Shown here: piece by piece, positions 35,689 through 43,823 of the stretch
Numbering within the stretch: position 1 is the first letter of the stretch
Layout: each line of letters starts with the position of its first letter
NCBI GenBank assembly: GCA_964576925.1
Contig: CAZNWJ010000002.1
Location: 429,198 to 493,197, forward strand
Direction: 5' to 3'
Origin: JADJGC01 sp964576925
GTDB taxonomy: Bacteria > Zixibacteria > MSB-5A5 > CAIYYT01
DNA: 64,000 nucleotides
The notes under the pieces: model-generated
Databases searched by the model: none
Told to the model about the DNA's origin: nothing
What the model saw: only the letters and a program-made list of their open reading frames with translations
Program-made: the position numbers and the translations under genes

Positions 35689-35754
35689 TTGATATTGAGA
35701 TTCGCGGTCGTTATTGTCTGAGCAAGTGATTGTCGGGAATCGTTCTCGACAATA
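35689..35754 (+). promoter_or_regulatory. Promoter and imperfect palindrome upstream of the multihaem cytochrome
   Basis: TTGATA (35689-35694) and TATTGT (35713-35718) are 18 bp apart. Just downstream, 35730-35754 is a 25-bp imperfect palindrome: ATTGTCG-g-GAA-tcg-TTC-t-CGACAAT. It ends 20 bp before the ATG and overlaps the expected start of the transcript, as a repressor operator would. The remaining bases between the SRP RNA and this site show nothing recognisable. Confidence 0.45.
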
Positions 35755-35774
35755 ATCCTTGAGGAGAGAATGAC

Positions 35775-37292
35775 ATGCCCGTGCCGCAACCGCGTTTGCC
35801 GCGTTTAGCCTACAATTGGATCAGCTCGCTGGGAGCTTTTATCGCCCTCGCGATGGGTCTGGTGATCGTCGTGATGTTGATCATCAACTTCACGCTCGAA
35901 CAGACCAGCGCCTACTTCGGCATTTTCCTCTATATGGTGCTGCCCGCCATCCTGATTTTTGGGCTGCTGCTGATACCGATCGGCATGTTCCGCGAGTGGC
36001 GGCGCTGGAAACGCGGCGAAATGACCGAGGTGCCGAGCTGGCCGATGATCGATTTGAACAATCCGCGCCATCGCAACGCGACAATGATCTTCATCATCGG
36101 AACGACGCTTTTCTTCGTGATTTCCGCCGTCGGCAGCTACCAGGCTTATCACTACAGCGAGTCGGTCGAGTTCTGCGGTACGACCTGCCACACAGTAATG
36201 GAGCCGCAACACACCGCCTACCAGGCTTCTCCTCACGCGCGTGTGGCCTGCGTCGAGTGCCACGTCGGCACCGGCGCGAGCTGGTACGCCAAATCCAAGC
36301 TCTCCGGCGCTTACCAGGTGTACGCAGTCATGGCCAATGTCTATCCGCGCCCGATTCCGACGCCGATTGCGGATCTGCGCCCGGCCCGCGAAACCTGCGA
36401 GGAATGCCATTGGCCGGAGAAGACCTACGGACAGGGGCTGCGGACATTCACTCATTATATGTATGACGATGACAATTCCAAGTGGACCACCGAAATGAAG
36501 ATCATTACCGATACCGGAGAACCGCACGAAGGGCAGAAGGCCGGTATCCATTGGCATATCAACCCGGATATTCAGATCGAGTATATCGCTGCCGATCGCG
36601 GCCGCCAGGAAATCCCGTGGGTGCGCGTCACCGAGAAATCGACCGGTATCGTCACAGTCTATGAAGACGAGTCGAACCCGCTTGATCAGGCCGCGCGCGA
36701 TACCCTCGAAACGCGGATTATGGATTGCATCGACTGCCACAACCGCCCCAGCCACATCTACCGCTCTCCCGATTATGCCGTCGACCGCGCCATCCAGGCC
36801 GGATTCGTCGATCCGTCATTGCCCGGAATCAAGAGCCTTGCGGTGGAAACGATGGCGGCTGAATATGAAACCAAGGATGCCGCGCTGTCGGCGATCGCTT
36901 CGCACATCAACGAACATTATCAATCCTCGGGATTCCTGGATGATCCCGCTAAACGCAGGTCGGTCGAAACATCGATCGCCGGAATCCAGACGGCCTTCTC
37001 ACAAAACATCTTTCCCGTCATGAAGGCGCGCTGGGATGTCTACCCCAGCAATATCGGGCATTTCAATGACATCGGGTGTATGCGCTGCCACGCCGGCAAT
37101 CACAAGAGCTCGGCCGGGGCCGTGATCACGCACGACTGCGCGGCCTGCCACACGATCGTCGCGCAGGGCCCCGTCGGCGCGATCGAACGCGATTCCACCG
37201 GCCACGGCCTGGAATTCAAACACCCGGTCGATATCGACGACGCCTGGAAAGAAACCGGCTGTTACGATTGCCACACGGGCGTGCAGCCCTAA
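35775..37292 (+). CDS. Membrane multihaem cytochrome c (NapC/NirT family)
   Basis: The 505-residue protein has two N-terminal membrane helices (about residues 18-40 and 48-70) and a third near 95-118. A periplasmic region holds seven candidate haem sites. The first is CGTTCH (CX3CH) followed by TVMEP; the rest are canonical: CVECH, CEECH, CIDCH, CMRCH, CAACH and CYDCH. The N-terminal part resembles NapC/NirT/NrfH quinol dehydrogenases, which pass electrons from the quinone pool to periplasmic partners. It is a single-gene unit with a promoter, a palindrome and a GAGGAG site upstream and a GC-rich terminator downstream. The partner oxidoreductase is not in the window. Confidence 0.92.
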   Translation: MPVPQPRLPRLAYNWISSLGAFIALAMGLVIVVMLIINFTLEQTSAYFGIFLYMVLPAILIFGLLLIPIGMFREWRRWKRGEMTEVPSWPMIDLNNPRHRNATMIFIIGTTLFFVISAVGSYQAYHYSESVEFCGTTCHTVMEPQHTAYQASPHARVACVECHVGTGASWYAKSKLSGAYQVYAVMANVYPRPIPTPIADLRPARETCEECHWPEKTYGQGLRTFTHYMYDDDNSKWTTEMKIITDTGEPHEGQKAGIHWHINPDIQIEYIAADRGRQEIPWVRVTEKSTGIVTVYEDESNPLDQAARDTLETRIMDCIDCHNRPSHIYRSPDYAVDRAIQAGFVDPSLPGIKSLAVETMAAEYETKDAALSAIASHINEHYQSSGFLDDPAKRRSVETSIAGIQTAFSQNIFPVMKARWDVYPSNIGHFNDIGCMRCHAGNHKSSAGAVITHDCAACHTIVAQGPVGAIERDSTGHGLEFKHPVDIDDAWKETGCYDCHTGVQP

Positions 37293-37294
37293 GC

Positions 37295-37320
37295 GCCCCG
37301 GCCGGGCTCCGGGGCCTTTC
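37295..37320 (+). terminator. Terminator of the multihaem cytochrome gene
   Basis: GCCCCGG and CCGGGGC arms with a 7-nt loop are followed by CTTTCC, right after the stop codon. Confidence 0.65.
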
Positions 37321-37339
37321 CTGCCCAAGCTCTTCCCGA

Positions 37340-37378
37340 TTGACATAATCGCCTTAATCGATATATTAAGGCGATTAT
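37340..37378 (+). promoter_or_regulatory. Promoter overlapping a 14-bp inverted repeat (operator)
   Basis: TTGACA (37340-37345) and TATATT (37362-37367) are 16 bp apart. Perfect 14-bp arms ATAATCGCCTTAAT and ATTAAGGCGATTAT (37345-37358, 37365-37378; 6-bp centre) cover the spacer and the -10 box. This is the layout of a promoter repressed by a dimeric regulator. The GTG of the downstream gene is at 37430. Confidence 0.65.
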
Positions 37379-37429
37379 TGGATGCCACACCAGACCTCAG
37401 CCGAGCAATCATGAGGGATCGGAGGAAGA

Positions 37430-38899
37430 GTGAGAAGATTCGTCACCGCGCTTTGCCTGCTTTCGCTGCCGCTTCTTTCTAATCACGCCAAGGCGAGCAA
37501 TTTCGTGCTCGATAGCATAGCCACATTCACCTATCCCAGCGCCGGGAGTCTCGGCGGTTCCGACTGCTGGGGCTGGAAGGGCCCGGATGGACGTCTCTAC
37601 GGCATCATGGGCGTTCGCGACGGTATTGCCGTCGTAAACGTTACCGACCGCCAGCACGTGCAATTGGTGACCGGCCCCAAGACCAGTTGTTCCGCCTATT
37701 GGCGCGATATCAAGACTTATCAGCACTACGCTTACTGCACTTCCGAATGCACCGGCACGAATGCGGGGCTGATGATCATCGACTTGCAGTACCTCCCCGA
37801 CAGCGTTCACTTTGTCAAATCGATTCCGGTGCATCCCGCCGGCGATGTGACCTCCCATAATCTCTCGATCGACACGCTCAATGGCTTTGCGTATCTTGAG
37901 GGGCGCAATCAGGCCAACATGTCGATCCACGTCTGGAACCTGGCCGATCCGGAAAACCCGGCGCACGTCCACAGTTTCGGCGATGCGGTCGGCATTCACG
38001 ATGTGCTCGCCACCGACGATACGCTTTACGTGGCTGATGGCAATGCCCCTACCATCTCGATCTACAACATGGCGGTCAAGACCGCGCCGCAATTGATCAC
38101 GCGTGTGACGATTCCCAGCGCCGGTTACGTCCACAACGTCTGGCCGACCGATGATCGCCGTCATATCGTGACGACGGAAGAGACGTTCGGGAAGACGATG
38201 AAGATCTTCAATATCGAAGACTTCGACAACGTCCAGCTCGTGGGAAGCTTTCTCGGCAACTCGAACGTCGCCCACAACGTGCACTGCTGGAATGATTACG
38301 TCTATATCTCGCACTACGCGGCGGGCGTTGAGGTCTGGGACATCTCGAACCCGGCAGTTCCCAGCGTAGTCGCGCGTTTCGACACCTGGCCGACCACCAG
38401 CGGCTTTGACGGCTGCTGGGGCGCTTTCCCCTTCGCTGATTCCGGGTACGTCTACGGCTCGAACATGAACGGCAAGTTCTTCATTTTGCAACTGCGCGAT
38501 ACCACGATTGCAGCCGATGGCGACCTCGACGGCGTCAGCGATCCAACCGACAATTGCCCGCTGCTCGCCAATCCCTTACAGGAGGATGCCGACCACGACT
38601 CGATCGGCGACTTGTGCGATAACTGTCCCAATAATTCGAATCCGGGACAGGAAGACAGCGACAATGACGACATCGGTGATGCCTGCGATGCGCTCTGTGG
38701 CGACAGCGACGGCAGTAATGGCCTGTCGATATCCGATGCCGTGTATTTGATCAGCTACATTTTTTCAGGGGGACCGGCCCCCGATCCATTCGATGTCGGC
38801 GATGTTGACTGCAATGGTATTATCAATATCTCGGACGCGGTCTATCTGATTGGATTCATCTTCAATGGCGGCCTGAACCCCTGCGCCAACTGCCTGTAA
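37430..38899 (+). CDS. Secreted LVIVD/choice-of-anchor B protein with TSP3 and dockerin tail
   Basis: The 489-residue secreted protein has a signal peptide (about residues 1-22). A propeller-like region of LVIVD repeats follows (about 25-365, GIAVVNVTDRQHVQLV, HVWNLADPENPAHVHSF, MKIFNIEDFDNVQLV, GVEVWDISNPAVPSVV), matching choice-of-anchor B proteins. Two TSP3 calcium repeats come next (DLDGVSDPTDNC, DADHDSIGDLCDNC), then two dockerin-type repeats, SISDAVYLISYIFSGGPAP and NISDAVYLIGFIFNGG, ending NPCANCL. The start is GTG with a GGAGGAA site 4-6 nt upstream. The TSP3-dockerin tail links it to the family at 13.8-18.2 kb. It has a promoter with a palindromic operator and its own terminator. Confidence 0.88.
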   Translation: MRRFVTALCLLSLPLLSNHAKASNFVLDSIATFTYPSAGSLGGSDCWGWKGPDGRLYGIMGVRDGIAVVNVTDRQHVQLVTGPKTSCSAYWRDIKTYQHYAYCTSECTGTNAGLMIIDLQYLPDSVHFVKSIPVHPAGDVTSHNLSIDTLNGFAYLEGRNQANMSIHVWNLADPENPAHVHSFGDAVGIHDVLATDDTLYVADGNAPTISIYNMAVKTAPQLITRVTIPSAGYVHNVWPTDDRRHIVTTEETFGKTMKIFNIEDFDNVQLVGSFLGNSNVAHNVHCWNDYVYISHYAAGVEVWDISNPAVPSVVARFDTWPTTSGFDGCWGAFPFADSGYVYGSNMNGKFFILQLRDTTIAADGDLDGVSDPTDNCPLLANPLQEDADHDSIGDLCDNCPNNSNPGQEDSDNDDIGDACDALCGDSDGSNGLSISDAVYLISYIFSGGPAPDPFDVGDVDCNGIINISDAVYLIGFIFNGGLNPCANCL

Positions 38900-38925
38900 A
38901 CTTGCCGGCAGCACATGACTACGAT

Positions 38926-38956
38926 AAGGCAGCCTTTGGGCTGCCTTTCTTCTTTT
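38926..38956 (+). terminator. Terminator of the LVIVD/dockerin gene
   Basis: A perfect 9-bp stem AAGGCAGCC / GGCTGCCTT with loop TTTG is followed by TCTTCTTTT. Confidence 0.85.
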
Positions 38957-38958
38957 GG

Positions 38959-39312
38959 TTAATCTGAGATCACCCGTTGAAGTCGAATCTCAAGATCTGT
39001 AGCGCCGGTGATCGTGACGTGACGGCTATAGGGCTCGTAGCCGTCCTTGTTGGCCGTGACTGTGTGCTCTCCCAAAGGAATCTCGGCGAAGAAAAATCTG
39101 CCGTTGGTGACCGTCGAGTATTCTTTGTCGGCGATCACGACGCGCACCTTGGGGATAGTGCCGGCGGTGTTTTCGACGTAAACCGTACCCGAAACCGCCG
39201 CATGTGGAACTCCCTGAGCGCTCTTATCAGAACAGGTCAGGAAGCTCGCGCACATAAGCGCAAGAGACGCGATTAGGCCGGAGGCGACGATTCGATTCCG
39301 TGTGCAGGGCAT
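38959..39312 (-). CDS. Small lipoprotein with a PEGA/carboxypeptidase-regulatory-like domain
   Basis: The 117-residue protein has a lipoprotein signal (ASFLTCSDK, Cys27). A single beta-sandwich follows (VSGTVYVENTAGTIPKVRVV, NGRFFFAEIPLGEHTVTANK, YEPYSRHVTI), matching the PEGA or carboxypeptidase regulatory-like fold. Such domains usually mediate surface or extracellular contacts. It is convergent with the LVIVD/dockerin gene. Confidence 0.8.
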   Translation of the reverse strand: MPCTRNRIVASGLIASLALMCASFLTCSDKSAQGVPHAAVSGTVYVENTAGTIPKVRVVIADKEYSTVTNGRFFFAEIPLGEHTVTANKDGYEPYSRHVTITGATDLEIRLQRVISD

Positions 39313-39385
39313 ATTGAATCTCCACTAATATCTACGATGCGCTCCACATCAGTCGCTAACCTGATTTGCCACAACAAATCTGCGC

Positions 39386-39414
39386 TTGACAGAACTTGCT
39401 CCTCCCCCTACCAT
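39386..39414 (+). promoter_or_regulatory. Possible promoter of the 39.4-kb membrane protein gene
   Basis: TTGACA (39386-39391) and TACCAT (39409-39414) are 17 bp apart. The predicted transcript start is only about 8 nt before ATG 39429, so the message could be nearly leaderless; no ribosome site is visible. Confidence 0.35.
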
Positions 39415-39428
39415 GCCTGCCGACCGTT

Positions 39429-40583
39429 ATGGCGATGACATCTGACCTTCGTTACGATTTCTGGGATATTCTCAAAGCCCCGCGTCTGGCGCTCTCCGGA
39501 AAGAATCTGCTGGCCCAGGCGCGACCGCTCTGGTTTGGTTACCTCATTTTCGGGATGCTCGCTTACCTTGCAATGATCATTGAGGGCCGACCCTTTGCCG
39601 ATGCCTGGGCGCAATATACGTTTTTCCCGCTCGCCGGGCTAGGATTGACGCACTGGTACACGTATGCTCTCTGGATCGCCGGGATCGTCGCCGTCGTCGG
39701 TTTCTACGATTACGGCAACCTCAAGGTCGCCAAGCTGGCCTTCGAGGAAGTTCGCGGCAACTACTTCTTCCCGCACAAAGAAGCGGCCGCTGACGCGCGC
39801 TCTAATCTATTATCGCTTTGGGTGGCCGGTCTTCTCGTCCTGGGCCTGATCGCCATTCTCGCGCTCTTGCAGGGTGTTGTCTCGCTGATTGCCCTGATTC
39901 CCGGAATCGGAGAAGTGCTATATTCGCTGCTTTATGCCGCGCCGTTCTTTCTCTGGTCGCTCTTCTTAGTCTTCTTGGCCTTCGGCTTGACGACCGGCAT
40001 CCTCACGATGCCCGCCGTCATCGTTGCGCGCGAGAAAGAGACCTTCGGCGCGACATTCTACATTTACAACATCATCTGGAGTCAGCCGCTGCGCTGGCTC
40101 GGTATGACGGTGTTTGGACTGGCGGCGGCAAAACTCGGGATTTGGGTCATCGGCTATTTCTTCATGCGCGCACTGCAGCTCACGAACTTCCTGTCAACGC
40201 TCTTCGCGGGGGAAAAGGCTGCTAATCTGCTGACGGCCGCCTACAACCTGCTTGAGCCGGCGCGGCCGCTGCTCAACTTCTTCACGACGCTTTATCCCGG
40301 ATCGGCGATCGGCTACGACTGGATCGGCTTCGGCGGGCAGTATCAGCCGGTCGGCGCCGAATACGTGGCCGCGCTGATTATCGCCCTGGCGCTGGTCGCT
40401 TTGTGGATCGTGATTATTTCCTACGGCATCAATATCATCACTTGTTCGCAATTGCTGGCGTTTCTGGTTGTGCACTATAACGAAGACAAGGTCAAGCTGA
40501 CTGAAGACCTTTCCAAGCGCACGCCGGAACCGAACGAAATCATCCCGGAGAAACCGGCGCCGGAGCACAAGATTCCCTCGTAG
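39429..40583 (+). CDS. Polytopic inner-membrane protein of unknown function
   Basis: The product (about 384 residues) has an N-terminal amphipathic stretch (DLRYDFWDILKAPRLALSGK) and roughly six membrane segments (near residues 37-55, 77-97, 132-155, 165-205, 220-245, 310-350). It ends in a charged cytoplasmic tail (DEDL-like NEDKVKLTEDLSKRTPEP). I do not recognise a family. The start is ATG 39429 or 39435; the frame is open to a TTG at 39396. It lies 30 bp upstream of lepA and is probably cotranscribed. Confidence 0.75.
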   Translation: MAMTSDLRYDFWDILKAPRLALSGKNLLAQARPLWFGYLIFGMLAYLAMIIEGRPFADAWAQYTFFPLAGLGLTHWYTYALWIAGIVAVVGFYDYGNLKVAKLAFEEVRGNYFFPHKEAAADARSNLLSLWVAGLLVLGLIAILALLQGVVSLIALIPGIGEVLYSLLYAAPFFLWSLFLVFLAFGLTTGILTMPAVIVAREKETFGATFYIYNIIWSQPLRWLGMTVFGLAAAKLGIWVIGYFFMRALQLTNFLSTLFAGEKAANLLTAAYNLLEPARPLLNFFTTLYPGSAIGYDWIGFGGQYQPVGAEYVAALIIALALVALWIVIISYGINIITCSQLLAFLVVHYNEDKVKLTEDLSKRTPEPNEIIPEKPAPEHKIPS

Positions 40584-40613
40584 CCGCCGCGGCTTTCGTA
40601 CTTCATCGGAGAT

Positions 40614-42419
40614 ATGGAACACGTAAAGAACATTCGCAATTTCTCGATTATCGCCCACATCGATCACGGCAAATCGACCCTGGCCGACCGTCTGCTCGAA
40701 ATGACGCGCACGATCAACATTACGCACAAGCAAATGCTTGACAGCATGGACCTCGAGCAAGAGCGCGGGATCACGATTAAGGCGCACGCGATTCGCATGA
40801 ATTACAAGGCGAACAACGGGCACATCTATGTCCTCAATTTGATCGATACGCCGGGACACGTCGATTTCTCCTACGAAGTTTCGCGCTCGATTGCCGCCTG
40901 TGAGGGCGCGCTTCTGGTCGTTGATGCTTCGCAGGGGATCGAAGCGCAGACCCTGTCCAATCTCTACAAGGCGCTTGATCAGAACCTGGAGATCATTCCG
41001 GTCATCAACAAGATCGACCTGCCGCATGCTGAGCCGGAGCGCGTAGCCGACTCGATTGAGAACCTGATCGGCTGCCTGCGCGAGGAAATCCTGATGGCCT
41101 CTGCCAAACAGGGGATCGGAATTCACGAAATTCTTGAAGCCATCGTTGCCCGGATTCCGGCGCCCTCGACCGATCCCAAAGCGCCGCTGCGCGCGATGAT
41201 TTTCGATTCCAAGTTCGACAGCTATCGCGGCGCCGTGCCCTTCATTCGCGTCGTTGACGGTACGGTGAAGAAGGGCGACCACGTGCGCTTCTTCTCGACC
41301 GGCATCGAGTACGAAGTCGACGAAGTCGGCCACTTGATCATCGACCGTATCCCGGCGAAGAAACTTTCGGCCGGTGAGGTCGGCTATCTTGTCTGCAATA
41401 TTCGCAACGTGTCCGAGGCCAAGGTCGGCGATACGATCACGCACGCCGAGCATGGCGCGGACGCGCCGCTGCCGGGATTCAAAGAAATCAAATCGATGGT
41501 CTACTCCGGCATCTACCCGGCGACCACTGAGCGTTACGACCAGTTGCGCGAAGCTCTCGAGAAACTCAAACTGAACGATGCCTCGCTCACCTATGAGCCG
41601 GAATCGTCGCTGGCGCTTGGATTCGGTTTCCGCTGCGGCTTTCTGGGTTTGTTGCATCTCGAAATCGTGCACGAACGTCTCGAACGCGAGTACGGCGTCA
41701 CGATTGTCAACACCGTGCCCAACGTCGAATACCACGTCTTTACAGCCAAAGGCGAATACACCAAGGTTGACAATCCTTCCAAGATGCCGCCGCCGATGAC
41801 GGTTGATCATATCGAGGAGCCGTTCGTCACGGCTCAGATTATCACGCCGACGGAGTATATCGGCCCGATCATGAAGATGATCGCGGAACGCCGCGGCGAG
41901 TTCAAGGCCACGCACTACCCCGATCCGAGCCGCGCGACGCTGGAATTCAATTTGCCGCTATCGGAGATCATCTTCGATTTTCACGACAAACTCAAGTCGA
42001 TCTCGCGCGGTTATGCCTCGCTCGATTATGATTTTCTCGAGATGCGCGAGAGCAAACTGGTCAAGCTCGATATCCTGCTCAATTCCGAACCGGTTGATGC
42101 GCTCTCCTGCCTGATCCATCACGAGCGCGCGCAGGTCTGGGGACGCAAACTCTGCAAGAAGCTTCAGGAGCTGATTCCGCGGCAGATGTTTGAAGTCGTT
42201 ATCCAGGCGGCTATCGGCTCGAAGATTATCGCGCGCGAAAGCGTCCGCCCGATGCGCAAAAACGTCACTGCCAAATGCTACGGCGGCGATATCACGCGCA
42301 AACGCAAGCTGCTCGAACGCCAGAAGGAGGGCAAGAAGAAGATGAAGCAGATCGGCAGCGTCGAGTTACCGCAGGAAGCGTTCCTGGCGGTGCTGCAGAT
42401 TGACCGGGATGGGGAGTAG
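40614..42419 (+). CDS. lepA: Elongation factor 4 (LepA)
   Basis: LepA is a ribosome-associated GTPase that back-translocates or remodels stalled ribosomes. The 601-residue product has G1 IAHIDHGKSTLADRLLE near the N-terminus, G2 RGITIKAHAIRM, G3 DTPGHVDFSYE, G4 NKIDLP, EF-G-like domains, and the LepA-specific C-terminal domain ending near RKRKLLERQKEGKKKMKQIG. The length is normal for the family. Confidence 0.98.
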   Translation: MEHVKNIRNFSIIAHIDHGKSTLADRLLEMTRTINITHKQMLDSMDLEQERGITIKAHAIRMNYKANNGHIYVLNLIDTPGHVDFSYEVSRSIAACEGALLVVDASQGIEAQTLSNLYKALDQNLEIIPVINKIDLPHAEPERVADSIENLIGCLREEILMASAKQGIGIHEILEAIVARIPAPSTDPKAPLRAMIFDSKFDSYRGAVPFIRVVDGTVKKGDHVRFFSTGIEYEVDEVGHLIIDRIPAKKLSAGEVGYLVCNIRNVSEAKVGDTITHAEHGADAPLPGFKEIKSMVYSGIYPATTERYDQLREALEKLKLNDASLTYEPESSLALGFGFRCGFLGLLHLEIVHERLEREYGVTIVNTVPNVEYHVFTAKGEYTKVDNPSKMPPPMTVDHIEEPFVTAQIITPTEYIGPIMKMIAERRGEFKATHYPDPSRATLEFNLPLSEIIFDFHDKLKSISRGYASLDYDFLEMRESKLVKLDILLNSEPVDALSCLIHHERAQVWGRKLCKKLQELIPRQMFEVVIQAAIGSKIIARESVRPMRKNVTAKCYGGDITRKRKLLERQKEGKKKMKQIGSVELPQEAFLAVLQIDRDGE

Positions 42420-42442
42420 GGCGATTGCGGAAATGGTCACGA

Positions 42443-43105
42443 CTAAGGTTCATCAATCTCTGCAAATCCGTAAATGTTGGGTCCGACGTAGGCGAACATG
42501 CCACACTCGAACAGAGCATTGCAGACGTCGAAGATATCTCGAGTAGCCTTTTCTTCTTGAACGAGAAGATAGGAGTCGTTCAAGAAGCCGGGCGTCCGTA
42601 GAATTCGCAATCCAAATGCCGAAAAGAGCGAATCTCGTTCACGCAGGCTTGGTTCTTGCAGAAACCTGGCTATCGCCTCATTCAACGCCGTCGATTGCAT
42701 ACAAAGATCCATGATGCAGTCTCCCTCGGCAAAGACGGGATAGGCGAAACGGACTCTGCTATCTGCTCGCAATAAAGCAAGCAACCAACGGATATCCGTT
42801 TCCGGCTCCGTCTTGAACAGATAGAACCCCTTCCCAATGTGCCTATGAGTGACTCCGTCTCTCAGCATCGCATTGGCGACGGCGAAAGCCTCAAGTAGAG
42901 AGTCGTTGACCTGACTCTCAAGACAAATCGTGACCACCGAATCAACAGGCGTGTAGAAGATCGAATCAGCAAGAGAGCCGTGGTATTCAAACCACGTCTT
43001 TGTGATCGGCTGAATCTCTTCCTGAGGTTCATTCAGTTTTTCCGTGCAACCAACGCCCAAGCCGATCGCGCCGGCAATAAGAAGTGCCACAACTGCCTTT
43101 TTCAC
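42443..43105 (-). CDS. Lipoprotein with two subtilase-propeptide-like domains
   Basis: The 220-residue protein has a lipoprotein signal (GLGVGCTEK, Cys20). The rest resembles two tandem S8-type propeptide (I9-like) units without a protease. Unit 1 (about 55-130) ends LLALLRADSRVRFAYPVF; unit 2 (about 140-215) has LRILRTPGFLNDSYLLV and DVCNALFECGMFAYVGPNIY. These match the propeptide pattern in which an ALEVANALYESG-like helix is followed by VEYAEPNF. If right, it could be a surface inhibitor or chaperone of a subtilisin-like protease. The identification is from pattern only; the gene stands alone, convergent with lepA. Confidence 0.6.
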   Translation of the reverse strand: MKKAVVALLIAGAIGLGVGCTEKLNEPQEEIQPITKTWFEYHGSLADSIFYTPVDSVVTICLESQVNDSLLEAFAVANAMLRDGVTHRHIGKGFYLFKTEPETDIRWLLALLRADSRVRFAYPVFAEGDCIMDLCMQSTALNEAIARFLQEPSLRERDSLFSAFGLRILRTPGFLNDSYLLVQEEKATRDIFDVCNALFECGMFAYVGPNIYGFAEIDEP

Positions 43106-43823
43106 TGATCGCTCCTTTCCCTTATAACAGAGAATCTACTAACAAATACGTAGAGCGTCAACTCCTGTTTAGATTGCAGTGGGGGTTTAGAGCGCGGCTG
43201 TCACTTTTTCCGACGAAAACGAGTTGAAGCGCGAAACCCGACACGTTTTCCTTCGCCATATTCCAGCTCGGTTCTGCACAATTCCGGGCAGGCAAACCCA
43301 GCCCCTACGCAGNNNNNNNNNNNNNNNNNNNNNNNNNNNNNNNNNNNNNNNNNNNNNNNNNNNNNNNNNNNNNNNNNNNNNNNNNNNNNNNNNNNNNNNN
43401 NNNNNNNNNNNNTCGGTTCTGCACAATTCCGGGCAGGCAAACCCAGCCCCTACGCAGAGATTCTCTGTAGGGATAGGGTCTGCCTGTCCTCCATTTTCCA
43501 CAACCGAGAACCCGGCCTGACAGTTTGTAGGTCAGGATCCCTGCGCTCCTGACACGCGCATCCGCAGACAAAGAAACACGTCAGGATCACGGGGATCCTG
43601 ACCTACGGAACCGATGCCGCCGCGCGCGCCAGGGTTGTCATTGCGAGGAGCGAACGACTGACGGGAAAATCGCTGCGCCCGGCCGCGACGAAGCAATCTC
43701 GGTCCCGGCAAGCACTCGATGACCGCGGCGACCATTATCATCGACTTCATCGAGCCATATTTTTATTGACATGGCCGTCAGAATTTCTAAACTACCTGCC
43801 AACCCATTCCCAAGGAGTTTCCG
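43106..43823. repeat. Repeat-rich intergenic region with assembly gap
   Basis: A run of 100 N occupies 43313-43412. The 45 bases on each side (43268-43312 and 43413-43457) are identical direct copies. Further repeats follow: a GTAG-headed unit at 43467-43489, an inverted pair with arms GTAGGTCAGGATCCC (43527-43541) and its complement (43592-43606), and a roughly 65-bp element starting TGTCATTGCGAGGAGCGAAC (43636-43700). No credible gene. Confidence 0.85.
43755..43793 (+). promoter_or_regulatory. Promoter of cytochrome c lipoprotein gene 1
   Basis: CCATATTTTTATTGACA contains a T-rich element and a perfect -35 (TTGACA, 43766-43771), with TAAACT 16 bp on (43788-43793). The same CCATATTTTT(A/C)TTGAC block precedes the paralogue at 44601. 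Confidence 0.6.

Noticed and set aside
40194..41915. 573-codon open frame antiparallel to lepA and the membrane-protein gene
   Set aside because: It covers two genes on the other strand and its composition (Arg/Asp/His-rich) is typical of shadow frames; lepA is unambiguous.
43187..43571. Open frames across the N gap
   Set aside because: They depend on undefined bases and on translated repeat sequence.
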